A stretch of 64,000 bases of DNA from JAFAGX01 sp035623255. Its GTDB lineage: Bacteria; Acidobacteriota; Terriglobia; Terriglobales; Acidobacteriaceae. Position numbers and translations under genes: made by a program. Location of the stretch: positions 1 through 64,000 of the forward strand of contig DASPTU010000003.1 of assembly GCA_035623255.1 (NCBI GenBank), read 5' to 3'. The notes below the pieces were generated by a model. That model had not been told where the DNA came from, did not search any database, and saw only the letters and a list, made by a program, of their open reading frames with translations. This document shows, piece by piece, positions 8,519 to 15,921 of this stretch (position 1 is the stretch's first letter; every line of letters begins with the position of its first letter).

Positions 8519-8968
8519 TCAAGATCCGGTCCCAATCAGCTCCACGGTATTCTCCTCCGCACTCCCCGACGCGAGTAACGCAAGTACGCTTCGATCCAAA
8601 GTGGCAAACCTCCCCTTCTTTCGTATCGCCAAACCGAGAAGATATGCGTCCGTAATCTGCTGATGGCCGATGATACGATCGCGGAAAGGACGAACTGCCT
8701 CCACAAAGCCGACGTCGTTGGTCCAGAAGCGATGTGTCGGATGGCCCACGTTCGTAGCTAGCAATGAGATGGCGTCGGCCGTGGTAAGCGCGTCTGGGGA
8801 GAATGCCGGATTAGAAAGGATTCTTACGAAGGCCGCCTGGGTGAAGGGGCAAGTCGCCCATCCTTGCTCGGCATGTCTCGCGAACCAGCGTGTAACCCGC
8901 TCGTGGGCGCTGTGCGCTGGCCACGCGTAGGCAATGAGGACGTTGACGTCGAGCAAAACTCCGCTCAC
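8519..8968 (-). CDS. PIN-domain ribonuclease toxin, VapC family
   Basis: The 149-residue protein has the PIN fold signature: VLLDVNVLIAYAW with Asp7, ITDAYLLGLA with Asp107 and FATLDRS with Asp125. The position that is usually an acidic residue in the second motif reads CPFTQAAFVRI here, with Gln, as in one VapC subgroup. VapC toxins cleave specific RNAs and block translation. Its ATG overlaps the antitoxin stop by four bases (ATGA), the classic vapBC arrangement. The gene is convergent with the ankyrin gene, with two bases between them. Confidence 0.88.
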   Translation of the reverse strand: MSGVLLDVNVLIAYAWPAHSAHERVTRWFARHAEQGWATCPFTQAAFVRILSNPAFSPDALTTADAISLLATNVGHPTHRFWTNDVGFVEAVRPFRDRIIGHQQITDAYLLGLAIRKKGRFATLDRSVLALLASGSAEENTVELIGTGS

Positions 8969-9192
8969 GCGAGCTCGTCCTGAAGGCGTTTTACGTCCTC
9001 AGTTGTCACCCGAGGCGAGTCTGGCGGGAGCACCACGACATGAAACCCATTGACAACCCGTGTCTGCAGCGGCGCTCGCAGCCCTTTTCGCACAAGCTCA
9101 GAGACGGCCTTTCCCAAGCCCAAGGACCTGCTTTTCGCGTACCTTTGAGCTTCGCAGAATACATCATCATCGAGACTGAGCGTCGTCCTCAT
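8965..9192 (-). CDS. VapB-type antitoxin (ribbon-helix-helix)
   Basis: A 75-residue partner of the PIN toxin. The N-terminus MRTTLSLDDDVFCEAQRYA is typical of ribbon-helix-helix antitoxins that bind operator DNA. The C-terminal tail (VVLPPDSPRVTTEDVKRLQ) would wrap the toxin. An upstream ATG at 9228 would add twelve residues, but the ribbon strand normally starts directly at the Met used here. A TTGACA box lies just upstream. The pair would autoregulate through the repeated TGATG words upstream. Confidence 0.85.
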   Translation of the reverse strand: MRTTLSLDDDVFCEAQRYAKSRSLGLGKAVSELVRKGLRAPLQTRVVNGFHVVVLPPDSPRVTTEDVKRLQDELA

Positions 9193-9195
9193 ACC

Positions 9196-9265
9196 ATTAT
9201 GATGCCATATTTCAAACCATGATGTCAATAATTACCTAAATGCATCATTACCGCACTGTGATGCT
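9196..9265 (-). promoter_or_regulatory. vapBC promoter and probable operator
   Basis: On the minus strand TTGACA (9223-9228) is followed after 18 bases by CATCAT (9199-9204), six bases before the antitoxin ATG. The word TGATG(C/T) recurs on the plus strand at 9200, 9220 and 9259, the first two 20 bases apart, with an inverted TGCATCA at 9241. Such repeated short words around a promoter suit a ribbon-helix-helix repressor. Binding is inferred. Confidence 0.5.
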
Positions 9266-9585
9266 CACGTAACAGTCCGATGCTTTAGTAAGGCTTCGAG
9301 CTCCTCCCGAAAAAACTTTAGCTGCTCCAGCCTCTCGGGCGTGGCTTCCACGATCTCCTGTTTGGCCTGGAAAACCTTGCGCCCGTCGACCTCGGTCAGA
9401 ACGCCGATCGCCTCCCCGATTGCCCAGCCGGGCGTGCCGAGCATCTGCAGACCGTCGGGTACCGGCACCAGCAGTGCGATGCAATTTTCGCGCACCACTC
9501 CCACGCATTTAGGAAAGCGGTCAAAGGTTTTCAGTTCGAATCCAGCGAGATAGATTTGCTGCAGTTGTCGGGCAGGATCGGGCAT
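9265..9585 (-). CDS. Conserved hypothetical protein, 106 residues
   Basis: I do not recognise this family. The protein is soluble, with a beta-rich N-terminal two thirds (CIALLVPVPDGLQMLGTPGW, then AIGVLTEVDGRKVFQAK) and a charged helical C-terminus (EEATPERLEQLKFFREELEALL-like region). The coding potential looks real: codon use matches neighbours and no competing frame is better. It lies downstream of the DUF151 gene on the same strand, separated by an AT-rich repeat. No signal peptide or membrane segment is present. Confidence 0.6.
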   Translation of the reverse strand: MPDPARQLQQIYLAGFELKTFDRFPKCVGVVRENCIALLVPVPDGLQMLGTPGWAIGEAIGVLTEVDGRKVFQAKQEIVEATPERLEQLKFFREELEALLKHRTVT

Positions 9586-9589
9586 GAAG

Positions 9590-9680
9590 GAAATTGGTAA
9601 TTGCGTAATTTGTAATTGCGCAATTTAAAGGTTGTGGCTCTTCGCTTTACAAATTACAAATTGTCCAAATTACCGATTCT
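9590..9680. repeat. AT-rich imperfect inverted repeat
   Basis: GGTAATTGCGTAATTTGTAA at about 9597 is mirrored by TTTACAAATTACAAATTGTC and AAATTACC near 9650-9677. It forms a long imperfect hairpin around GGTTGTGGCTCTTCGC. It shares words with the AT-rich repeat at 5534-5638 and differs strongly in composition from its surroundings. Confidence 0.55.
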
Positions 9681-9681
9681 C

Positions 9682-10167
9682 CTACATCTTGTATCTTCCC
9701 AGGTCCTCGTCATTGAGGTTCTCGAGCCACTTGCGCAGTTCTTCCTGGCTGACCCGGTCTGAAGCGCTGGCGGCGAGTTTGGAATTCTTGAGAACCTCGT
9801 CGTCAACGAAGATGGGACAATCCACGCGCAAAGCCAGGGCGAGCGCATCGGAAGGCCGCGAATCGATGCTGATGATGTGCCCGTCCCGCTCCAGCCAGAT
9901 CACCGCATAGAACGTATCTTCCTTCAAGTCGGTGACCACAACTTTGTGCACCTGGGTGTCGAGTCCGGTCAGCACATTCTTGATCAGATCATGGGTCATG
10001 GGTCGCGGCGTACTGACTTTTTCAATTTCCAGCGCAATCGCATTCGCCTCGTAGATTCCAACCCAGATCGGCAGCACCGTGTCGCTGCCCGAATCCTTCA
10101 AGATCACGATCGGCATATTTGTCACCGGATCCATCATTAGGCCACGGATTTTCATTTCAACTTCCAT
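9682..10167 (-). CDS. Bifunctional nuclease family protein (DUF151/BFN)
   Basis: The 161-residue protein matches the BFN domain: MKIRGLMMDPVTNMPIVILK at the start, LPIWVGIYEANAIALE, and SIDSRPSDALALALR. Members have been described as nucleases or as stress and metabolic regulators; activity here is not established. The frame is open further upstream to 10326, but ATG at 10167 has a GGGAG ribosome binding site six bases before it. It directly follows miaB (26 bases between), so the two are probably co-transcribed. Confidence 0.87.
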   Translation of the reverse strand: MEVEMKIRGLMMDPVTNMPIVILKDSGSDTVLPIWVGIYEANAIALEIEKVSTPRPMTHDLIKNVLTGLDTQVHKVVVTDLKEDTFYAVIWLERDGHIISIDSRPSDALALALRVDCPIFVDDEVLKNSKLAASASDRVSQEELRKWLENLNDEDLGRYKM

Positions 10168-10193
10168 CGTGATCTCCCGAAGTGCTTCGACTC

Positions 10194-11513
10194 TTATATC
10201 ACCATTTCCCCGGTCAGGCTGTTGGGAAAACATCCGGTGGTATGCACGTTGACATAGGCACCGGGTGTCAGTTGCCGGCCGGCAGTGAAGTTCATGACTT
10301 TGTTTTGCGATGTGCGGCCGATCCACTGCTGCCGGGCCTCGTTCTTCCCTTCAATCATTACTTCAACCACACTGCCGAGATGTTTCCGGTTCCGCTGGCG
10401 CTGAATCTCCCGCTGCTTCTCGTTGAGCACTGCGAGGCGCCGGGCCTTCTCCTGATCAGGGATCGTGTCCGCGAAACCCAATGCGGGCGTGTTCGGGCGC
10501 GGTGAATACTTAAACCCGAAAATTCCGTCGTACTCGACTTCGTCCAACAGCGACAATGTCTCCTGGAATTCGGCTTCAGTCTCGCCCGGGAAGCCGACGA
10601 TGACGTCTGTGGTGATGCTGATTTCGCGCCGCGCAGCCTTCATCCATGAAATTCGTTCCAGGTACTGCTCACGCGTGTACAGACGCTGCATGGCATCGAG
10701 CACGCGGGTCGATCCGCTCTGCACTGGGAGATGAACGTGATCACAGAGTGTGGGGAGGGATTCGATTGCATCAACAATGTCGCGGCCAAAATCTCTTGGG
10801 TGTGAGGTGGTGAAGCGCACACGCCTGATGCCATGGACTTCCCCCACTGCAACAAGCAAGTCAGCAAAGCTTTTCTTTCGAATAGGATCCTGATAAGAGT
10901 TCACGTTTTGGCCGAGCAGCTGAATCTCGGTGTATCCGAGATTGGCCATGTGTCGAACTTCGGCCAGAACGGAATCCGAAGTACGGCTGCGCTCCTTGCC
11001 GCGCGTGAAGGGCACCACGCAGTAGGCGCAGAACTTGTCACATCCTTCGATGATGGTGATGTACCCGCGATGTGGGTTGGTGCGGGCGGTGAACTCAGTT
11101 TCGAAGCAATGATCGGTCTCGCGGTCGTCGAGGCCGGTAGCCCGCTTCCCTGCCTCGATCTGGACCAACAGTTCGGGCAAATTGCGGTAAGACGCCGAGC
11201 CGCACACTATCGAGACGTGGGGCGCGCGCTCGAAAATCTTGTCGCCTTCCTGCTGCGCCACGCAGCCTAGCACGCCGAATTTCTTGCCCTGAGATTGAAG
11301 CTTTTTATAGTCGGCCAAGCGATGAAAAACCTTTTGCTCAGCTTTGTCGCGAATGGAGCAGGTGTTGTAGAGGATCAGGCCGGCTTCTTCGACGGTCGAG
11401 ACCTGGCGGTATCCCTCGGAGATCAGTGTTCCGACAACCTTTTCGGAGTCGTGGACATTCATCTGGCAGCCGAAGGTTTCGAGGTAGAAGGTTTTTGGCT
11501 GGTCCGCGGCCAT
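10194..11513 (-). CDS. miaB: tRNA-2-methylthio-N6-dimethylallyladenosine synthase
   Basis: MiaB is a radical SAM methylthiotransferase modifying A37 of tRNAs that read UNN codons. The 439-residue protein has the N-terminal UPF0004 domain with FGCQMN, NTCSIRDKAEQKVF and LGCVAQ (auxiliary [4Fe-4S] ligands). The radical SAM motif GCDKFCAYCVVPF gives the CxxxCxxC triad. The C-terminal segment from about residue 375 (LGSVVEVMIEG) is a TRAM RNA-binding domain. Length is normal. The CSI(R)DKAE signature separates MiaB from the ribosomal RimO. Confidence 0.94.
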   Translation of the reverse strand: MAADQPKTFYLETFGCQMNVHDSEKVVGTLISEGYRQVSTVEEAGLILYNTCSIRDKAEQKVFHRLADYKKLQSQGKKFGVLGCVAQQEGDKIFERAPHVSIVCGSASYRNLPELLVQIEAGKRATGLDDRETDHCFETEFTARTNPHRGYITIIEGCDKFCAYCVVPFTRGKERSRTSDSVLAEVRHMANLGYTEIQLLGQNVNSYQDPIRKKSFADLLVAVGEVHGIRRVRFTTSHPRDFGRDIVDAIESLPTLCDHVHLPVQSGSTRVLDAMQRLYTREQYLERISWMKAARREISITTDVIVGFPGETEAEFQETLSLLDEVEYDGIFGFKYSPRPNTPALGFADTIPDQEKARRLAVLNEKQREIQRQRNRKHLGSVVEVMIEGKNEARQQWIGRTSQNKVMNFTAGRQLTPGAYVNVHTTGCFPNSLTGEMVI

Positions 11514-11604
11514 CCTGGGTCAAGTATAGCGCAGGCGTCATTAGCATCGGAGCGGAGAAGTCCCCACTCGATGCAAGATCGGGCTTGGTGGGCCGCCCCC
11601 GCCC

Positions 11605-11620
11605 GGACAAGAGTGTCCGC
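11605..11620. repeat. Short palindromic repeat GGACA-agagt-GTCC
   Basis: GGACAAGAGTGTCCGC here resembles GGACAAGAATGTCCGC at 25228-25243, with one difference. It lies between the miaB start and the FUSC-like pseudogene. Confidence 0.4.
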
Positions 11621-11646
11621 ACTAAACGATATACAGTTTCCCGCCT

Positions 11647-12126
11647 ATGGGTTGGGCAAGGGCGCTGGGCATAAGCCGCACGACTGTGACGGAGTCGCTG
11701 AGGACGACTGTTGGGGCCGTCGCTTCCCTGCTGATCGCCCGCGGTCTGAGGTTGCCGGAGTTTTACTGGGCGCCAATTTAGACCGTTGTCATCCTGCTCT
11801 CTACGATCAACCCTTTCACCCTGGCGTGGCAGCGCTTTGTCGGCACAGCATTAGGTGCGGTGTTGGGCGCACTCATCGCAAGCGTTCTGCAACCTAACTG
11901 GATATGCTACGGTGCGGGCATTTTCTTTTGCGGGCTAGTCAGCGCTGTGTTGCGACTGGGCAACGCGTACCGATTTGCAGCAATCACACTGAGCATAGTG
12001 TTGCTGGTCGCCCGCAGTGCTCCGCCGTCGAGCGTGGCCCTTCATCGTTTTATTGAAGTGTCCGTGGGAATTGGCGTGGCGCTGCTGACGACGTTGGTCT
12101 GGCCAGATCCGAAGGCTACGCCTTAG
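11647..12126 (+). pseudogene. FUSC-family membrane protein interrupted by an amber codon
   Basis: From ATG 11647 a frame runs to TAA at 12126 with a single internal TAG at 11779-11781 (codon 45). The translation on both sides is continuous and family-like: LPEFYWAPI before the stop and TVVILLSTINPFTLAWQRFV then GTALGAVLGALIASVL after it. FUSC or aromatic-acid exporter proteins carry this YWAPI..TxLV..WQRxxGTxxGA pattern. About five hydrophobic segments are visible. GTG 11860 could start an 88-residue remnant. The rest of the frame is intact, so the mutation is recent, a sequencing error, or read through. The protein (159 codons) is short even if repaired, corresponding to one FUSC domain. Confidence 0.7.
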
Positions 12127-12348
12127 ATTAGTTCCCATCCCTCGAAAACCGCTGAGGGTCGGGCAACCTACAATGTGAAACAGCTTGCAGCAGAGAAAAC
12201 TTTTGCAGCTCGAAATTACAATTTCAATCTCGCTTTTCCGCGGCTGAGGCGTTATGTTCAGTTCACCTACCAAAACCGCCAAATGCCGCGGCTGATGGCC
12301 AACTGCAGATTCGCGCGGCACGGTGGAGGCAAGTACGTGGAGGCAGCT

Positions 12349-12717
12349 ATGCGGTATCTCCCAGTTCTTCTTGCCAGCCTGATCCTGATGGGATGTGGAA
12401 ACGGCATCGCCAATAAAAGCATGGATCCGAGGACAGTGAGCGTGGTTGTCCTTCCACCTTCGATCATGGAACTTTCCCCGGCAACTACGCCGGTAAACAG
12501 CGTTCCCTTCCTCATGACCGTGAACGGCACAAATTTTGGTACCGCTTCGATCGTGTTCTGGAACGGCACACCGCAACACACAACTTTCCTAACCTCGAAC
12601 CAGCTCGTGGTCTCGATCACGCCCCAGGACCTGTTGTTCACCGGGCTGGTTCACGTATATGTGCTCAGCGGAGGCCTCACATCCAACACGGTGGATTTTA
12701 ACGTGACACCTCAGTAG
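12349..12717 (+). CDS. Small lipoprotein with one IPT/TIG-like domain
   Basis: The 122-residue protein starts at ATG 12349, with GGAGG five bases upstream; the frame extends further upstream but without a signal sequence. MRYLPVLLASLILMGCGNG is a lipoprotein signal with the lipobox LMGC. After a short linker, residues 35-122 form one immunoglobulin-like IPT/TIG domain: IMELSPATTPVNSVPFLMTV, then GTNFGTASIVFWNG and the ending TVDFNV. Such domains are common in secreted acidobacterial proteins and bind other proteins or sugars. It appears monocistronic. Confidence 0.8.
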   Translation: MRYLPVLLASLILMGCGNGIANKSMDPRTVSVVVLPPSIMELSPATTPVNSVPFLMTVNGTNFGTASIVFWNGTPQHTTFLTSNQLVVSITPQDLLFTGLVHVYVLSGGLTSNTVDFNVTPQ

Positions 12718-12770
12718 AGTGCAGCGCCCCAAGGCTTGCGAGTTCGGCTGCAGTGCCCGAAGTGTCCGCG

Positions 12771-13241
12771 TTAGTTTGGGCCTACACGATCCCGTCTAGC
12801 CTTATACGCATAGACAACGGCCAGGAGTGGAGGCGCGAGCAAAACTCCCCAGAACGGAACGATGATCCCCAAGATGAAGGGTGCGAGAATCGACACCCAC
12901 ATCGGAACCTTTGCAGCGCGCTTCAGAATGAATGGCTGCAATAGAAATCCGTCGAGCGCCACAATCGCCGCATACAACATGAGAACGTAGAGAGGATGTT
13001 TCCAGTCGGCCCAAGCGATTGCTGCGGACAAAACCGGCCCAAGCATGCCTAAGACCGGTCCGAGATGTGGGATCAATTGCAAGAGTGCAGCTAACACCGC
13101 CCAAAGCGGGGCGAAGGGGACCTTCAAGAAATACAAACCCAGTAGCCAGAGGATCCCCACCGAAACCGAGTCGATCATCTGAGCAATCAGCCAATTTTTC
13201 AGGGCGCCACCGGTGATGCGGGCATGCTGCGCTAGGTCCAT
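12771..13241 (-). CDS. AI-2E family permease, C-terminal half only
   Basis: The 156 residues match the C-terminal half of AI-2E/UPF0118 transporters: LIAQMIDSVSVGILWLLGLY, the conserved LLQLIPHLGPVLGMLGPVL segment, and FILKRAAKVPMWVSILAPF. Full members have about 350 residues and eight membrane segments; here only about five remain. A stop codon lies in frame 12 codons upstream of the first ATG and no N-terminal half is recognisable before purQ. It is most likely a 5'-truncated remnant, though a short form cannot be excluded. Confidence 0.7.
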   Translation of the reverse strand: MDLAQHARITGGALKNWLIAQMIDSVSVGILWLLGLYFLKVPFAPLWAVLAALLQLIPHLGPVLGMLGPVLSAAIAWADWKHPLYVLMLYAAIVALDGFLLQPFILKRAAKVPMWVSILAPFILGIIVPFWGVLLAPPLLAVVYAYKARRDRVGPN

Positions 13242-13342
13242 ACAATTTTTGATGCCAATAATTGTCTTTCAGGAATCACAGTAGTCTCGGGAACCGCTGT
13301 TTTCCGCATGTTAGACTCAAAGCATCCCAAAAGGTACAGCGT

Positions 13343-14038
13343 ATGAAATTCGGCGTAATCATTTTTCCGGGCTCCAATTGCGATCACGATGCGTACTGGA
13401 CCATTCAGCAGGTCGCGAAGCAGCCGGTGACGTTTCTCTGGCATGAGTCTCACGATCTCCAGAATTGTGACGCCATCATTGTTCCTGGTGGGTTCGCATA
13501 TGGCGATTACCTGCGAACCGGGGCCATCGCGAAGTTTTCGCCGGTGATGGAGTCGGTGCTGAAGTTCGCCAATGGCGGAGGTCTGGTGCTTGGCATTTGC
13601 AACGGATTTCAAATCCTTTGCGAGTCGGGATTGCTGCCCGGGGCCCTGATGCGGAATGTTGGCTTGAAATACGTATGCAAGCCGGTACATGTGCGTGTCG
13701 AGAGTAGCAACACGCCATTCACGAACGCTTGTCGTGAAGGCGAGGTCCTCACCATTCCCATCGGTCACATGGAAGGAAACTACTTTTGTGATGACTCTAC
13801 GCTCGCGGAATTGCGGCGCGAGAAGCGAATAGTGTTTCGCTATGCAGAGCCCGATGGCCGGATTACGGCCGCGGCGAATCCCAACGGTTCGCTGGAGAAC
13901 ATTGCCGGCATCTGCAATCCCGGACGCAATGTGCTGGGCATGATGCCGCATCCGGAACGCGCCGCTGAACCTGAGCTCGGCGGCACAGATGGTTTTAAGA
14001 TTTTCGAATCGCTGGTCGGCGCCATGGCCGAAAAGTGA
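13343..14038 (+). CDS. purQ: Phosphoribosylformylglycinamidine synthase, glutaminase subunit
   Basis: PurQ releases ammonia from glutamine for PurL in de novo purine synthesis. The 231-residue protein is a class I glutamine amidotransferase: nucleophile Cys86 in LVLGICNGFQIL, the VPGGFAYGDYLR segment, and the C-terminal MMPHPERAAEP with catalytic His and Glu. ATG 13343 gives the canonical MKFGVIIFPGSNCD start; the open frame before it is not conserved. It implies a small-type PurL with PurS elsewhere in the genome. Neither purS nor purL is adjacent, which is somewhat unusual. Confidence 0.94.
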   Translation: MKFGVIIFPGSNCDHDAYWTIQQVAKQPVTFLWHESHDLQNCDAIIVPGGFAYGDYLRTGAIAKFSPVMESVLKFANGGGLVLGICNGFQILCESGLLPGALMRNVGLKYVCKPVHVRVESSNTPFTNACREGEVLTIPIGHMEGNYFCDDSTLAELRREKRIVFRYAEPDGRITAAANPNGSLENIAGICNPGRNVLGMMPHPERAAEPELGGTDGFKIFESLVGAMAEK

Positions 14039-14166
14039 CGGAATTACACTCTGACCGCCTCGTAGATCGAAACCGACTACTCCAACTCAGGTAGTGCTCA
14101 ACCTGTTATATTAAAGCTCACCTCAATCACTGAGAGACAAAACCGGAGTTTGCGTCTTTCAAACGA

Positions 14167-14748
14167 ATGATTAGCAGATTTGCATCCACAGCACGCTGGG
14201 TGTCCGCGTCTATATTTTTCATGCTGCTAATCTCAGTTCCCCACTTGCACGCGCAGGAAGCGTCGCGCTTTGATGTGTTCGGCGGCTTCTCCTATTTGCG
14301 GTTCAATGCGCTGACTATCGGATACCGTAATGACGCCAATCTGTATGGCTGGAACTTTGACGGAACCGGTTATATCAAGCTGAGCTTTGGGGTGACGGTG
14401 GATGCCAGCGGCGATTATGGCTCGAAGATCAGCGCTTATCATTTCATGATCGGGCCGCAGTACACGTGGAGACGGGACAAATCCAACCTTTACGTGCACG
14501 GGTTATTTGGCAAAGCGCAAAACAACATAAGCATTGTGCAGCCGACGAGAAGCGGGTTTGAGAGTGTGGGCCGATCATTTGGCGGAGGGTTCGGTTACGA
14601 CTACCACTGGAGGGATCGCTTCAGCATTCGCGTATTTCAGGTGGACATTTTGCACAGCACTACTTTCGGTAAGGGCCAGAACGACGCGCGAGTCTCAACC
14701 GGCCTGATCTATCACTTCGGACACATCGGTCATCGCCGCAGGTTATGA
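14167..14748 (+). CDS. Secreted outer-membrane beta-barrel protein
   Basis: A 193-residue protein with a signal peptide ending LHAQEA (about residue 30). Alternating polar and hydrophobic strands follow (FDVFGGFSYLRF, YIKLSFGVTVDASGDYGS, HFMIGPQYTWR). It ends with the strand VSTGLIYHFG, the pattern of OmpW/OmpA-like eight-stranded barrels (outer membrane beta-barrel, PF13505 type). Acidobacterial genomes carry many such proteins of unknown ligand. The stop overlaps the next start by four bases, so the two are co-expressed. Confidence 0.8.
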   Translation: MISRFASTARWVSASIFFMLLISVPHLHAQEASRFDVFGGFSYLRFNALTIGYRNDANLYGWNFDGTGYIKLSFGVTVDASGDYGSKISAYHFMIGPQYTWRRDKSNLYVHGLFGKAQNNISIVQPTRSGFESVGRSFGGGFGYDYHWRDRFSIRVFQVDILHSTTFGKGQNDARVSTGLIYHFGHIGHRRRL

Positions 14749-15872
14749 GAGTAAAAGCAAAAAGGCGGGAGCCGGTGACGACAATAATCTCATCAGCGAG
14801 ACCGTCACGGCTGGTTACGACGCTAACGCTGCTTATACCTATGCTCTTGATGGGCGCGACGGCGTGCGCGCCCGGCACGCACCTTGCCTATGTGACGTTG
14901 CCGGAATCGAACGGGGTTGCTGCATACCGGATCCGGGATGTAAACAGCATCTTTACTGCGATTGTGGGTTCGCCGTACCTGGCCGGCAACTCGCCCGGGC
15001 CGATTGTGGTGAGTCCTTCAACGAAATATGTCTACGTCGCCAACAGAGTTGACAACACGATTTCGCTGTTTAAGGTCGATAGCCAGATCGGATCTTTGAC
15101 TGAGGTTCTACCGCGCGCTGCCACAGGACTGGTTCCGGCGGCGATGGTAATGAATGCCAGCGGCAGCCTTCTCTTCGTGGTGAATGAAATTGGAAGCAGC
15201 ATCTCGGTTTACTCAATAAACTCCAGCAATGGCGCACTCAGCTTGGTGGCTGGAACGCCAGTGTTCACAACGCCTAATCCGGTCACGTTGGCGGTCACAC
15301 CGTCGGGACAATTCTTGTATGTGGTCAATACAAATCTGGGTGCGATTTTCGGCTACTCGATTGCTGCGTCAGGCGCCTTACAACTGGTTCCCGGGTCGCC
15401 ATTTCCGTCCGATGTTGGAGCTTTCTCTCTGGTTATCGACCCCAACGGCAAGTTCGTTTACGTAGCTAATTCGACAGCCAGCACGGTGTCGATTCTGGCG
15501 ATTGCTCAGAATGGGGCGCTCAGTCCAGTAGCCGGATCGCCATTTGCGACCGGAACAACTCCGGTATCGGTGGCGGTATCAAAAGGCGGACAGTACTTGT
15601 ACATTGCGAACCAGGGTTCCAATAACATTACTGAGTACTCGATTGACCCCAACACCGGGTTCCCTACTGTGCTTACCGGATCTCCGGTGAGTGCCAGCAT
15701 GGGGCCCTCCCTCTTGCTGACTGATCCCGACGGCTTCTTTCTTTATGTCGTAAGCCAAGGCTCCAAGACCATTACGTCGTTCTCGATTCCGGCAGCCACC
15801 GGCGAGCTGGCCGGTACAGCCGAATCCACGAGCACATCCGCGTCGGTGGTTGGTATGGCTGTCAGCCACTAG
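14745..15872 (+). CDS. Secreted seven-bladed beta-propeller protein (YncE/lactonase-like)
   Basis: The 375-residue protein has an N-terminal hydrophobic export signal (about residues 22-41) ending ATAC, possibly a lipobox. It is followed by about seven repeats of the form P-x-x-(K/Q)-(F/Y)-x-Y-V-x-N, e.g. STKYVYVANR, SGQFLYVVNT, NGKFVYVANS and GGQYLYIANQ. This is the lactonase/YncE propeller pattern. Acidobacteria encode many paralogues; most have no proven enzyme activity and may bind peptidoglycan or sugars. Start ATG overlaps the upstream barrel gene's stop (ATGA). Confidence 0.82.
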   Translation: MRVKAKRREPVTTIISSARPSRLVTTLTLLIPMLLMGATACAPGTHLAYVTLPESNGVAAYRIRDVNSIFTAIVGSPYLAGNSPGPIVVSPSTKYVYVANRVDNTISLFKVDSQIGSLTEVLPRAATGLVPAAMVMNASGSLLFVVNEIGSSISVYSINSSNGALSLVAGTPVFTTPNPVTLAVTPSGQFLYVVNTNLGAIFGYSIAASGALQLVPGSPFPSDVGAFSLVIDPNGKFVYVANSTASTVSILAIAQNGALSPVAGSPFATGTTPVSVAVSKGGQYLYIANQGSNNITEYSIDPNTGFPTVLTGSPVSASMGPSLLLTDPDGFFLYVVSQGSKTITSFSIPAATGELAGTAESTSTSASVVGMAVSH

Positions 15873-15921
15873 GAAAGCTGCGTCGGCTAAATATGGCGAC
15901 TTTGGTTGGCCTAAAGGTTCA

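Noticed and set aside
11295..11897. 200-codon plus-strand frame spanning the miaB start and the FUSC-like region
   Set aside because: It overlaps the 5' part of miaB antisense and the pseudogene in another frame, and its product has no recognisable feature.
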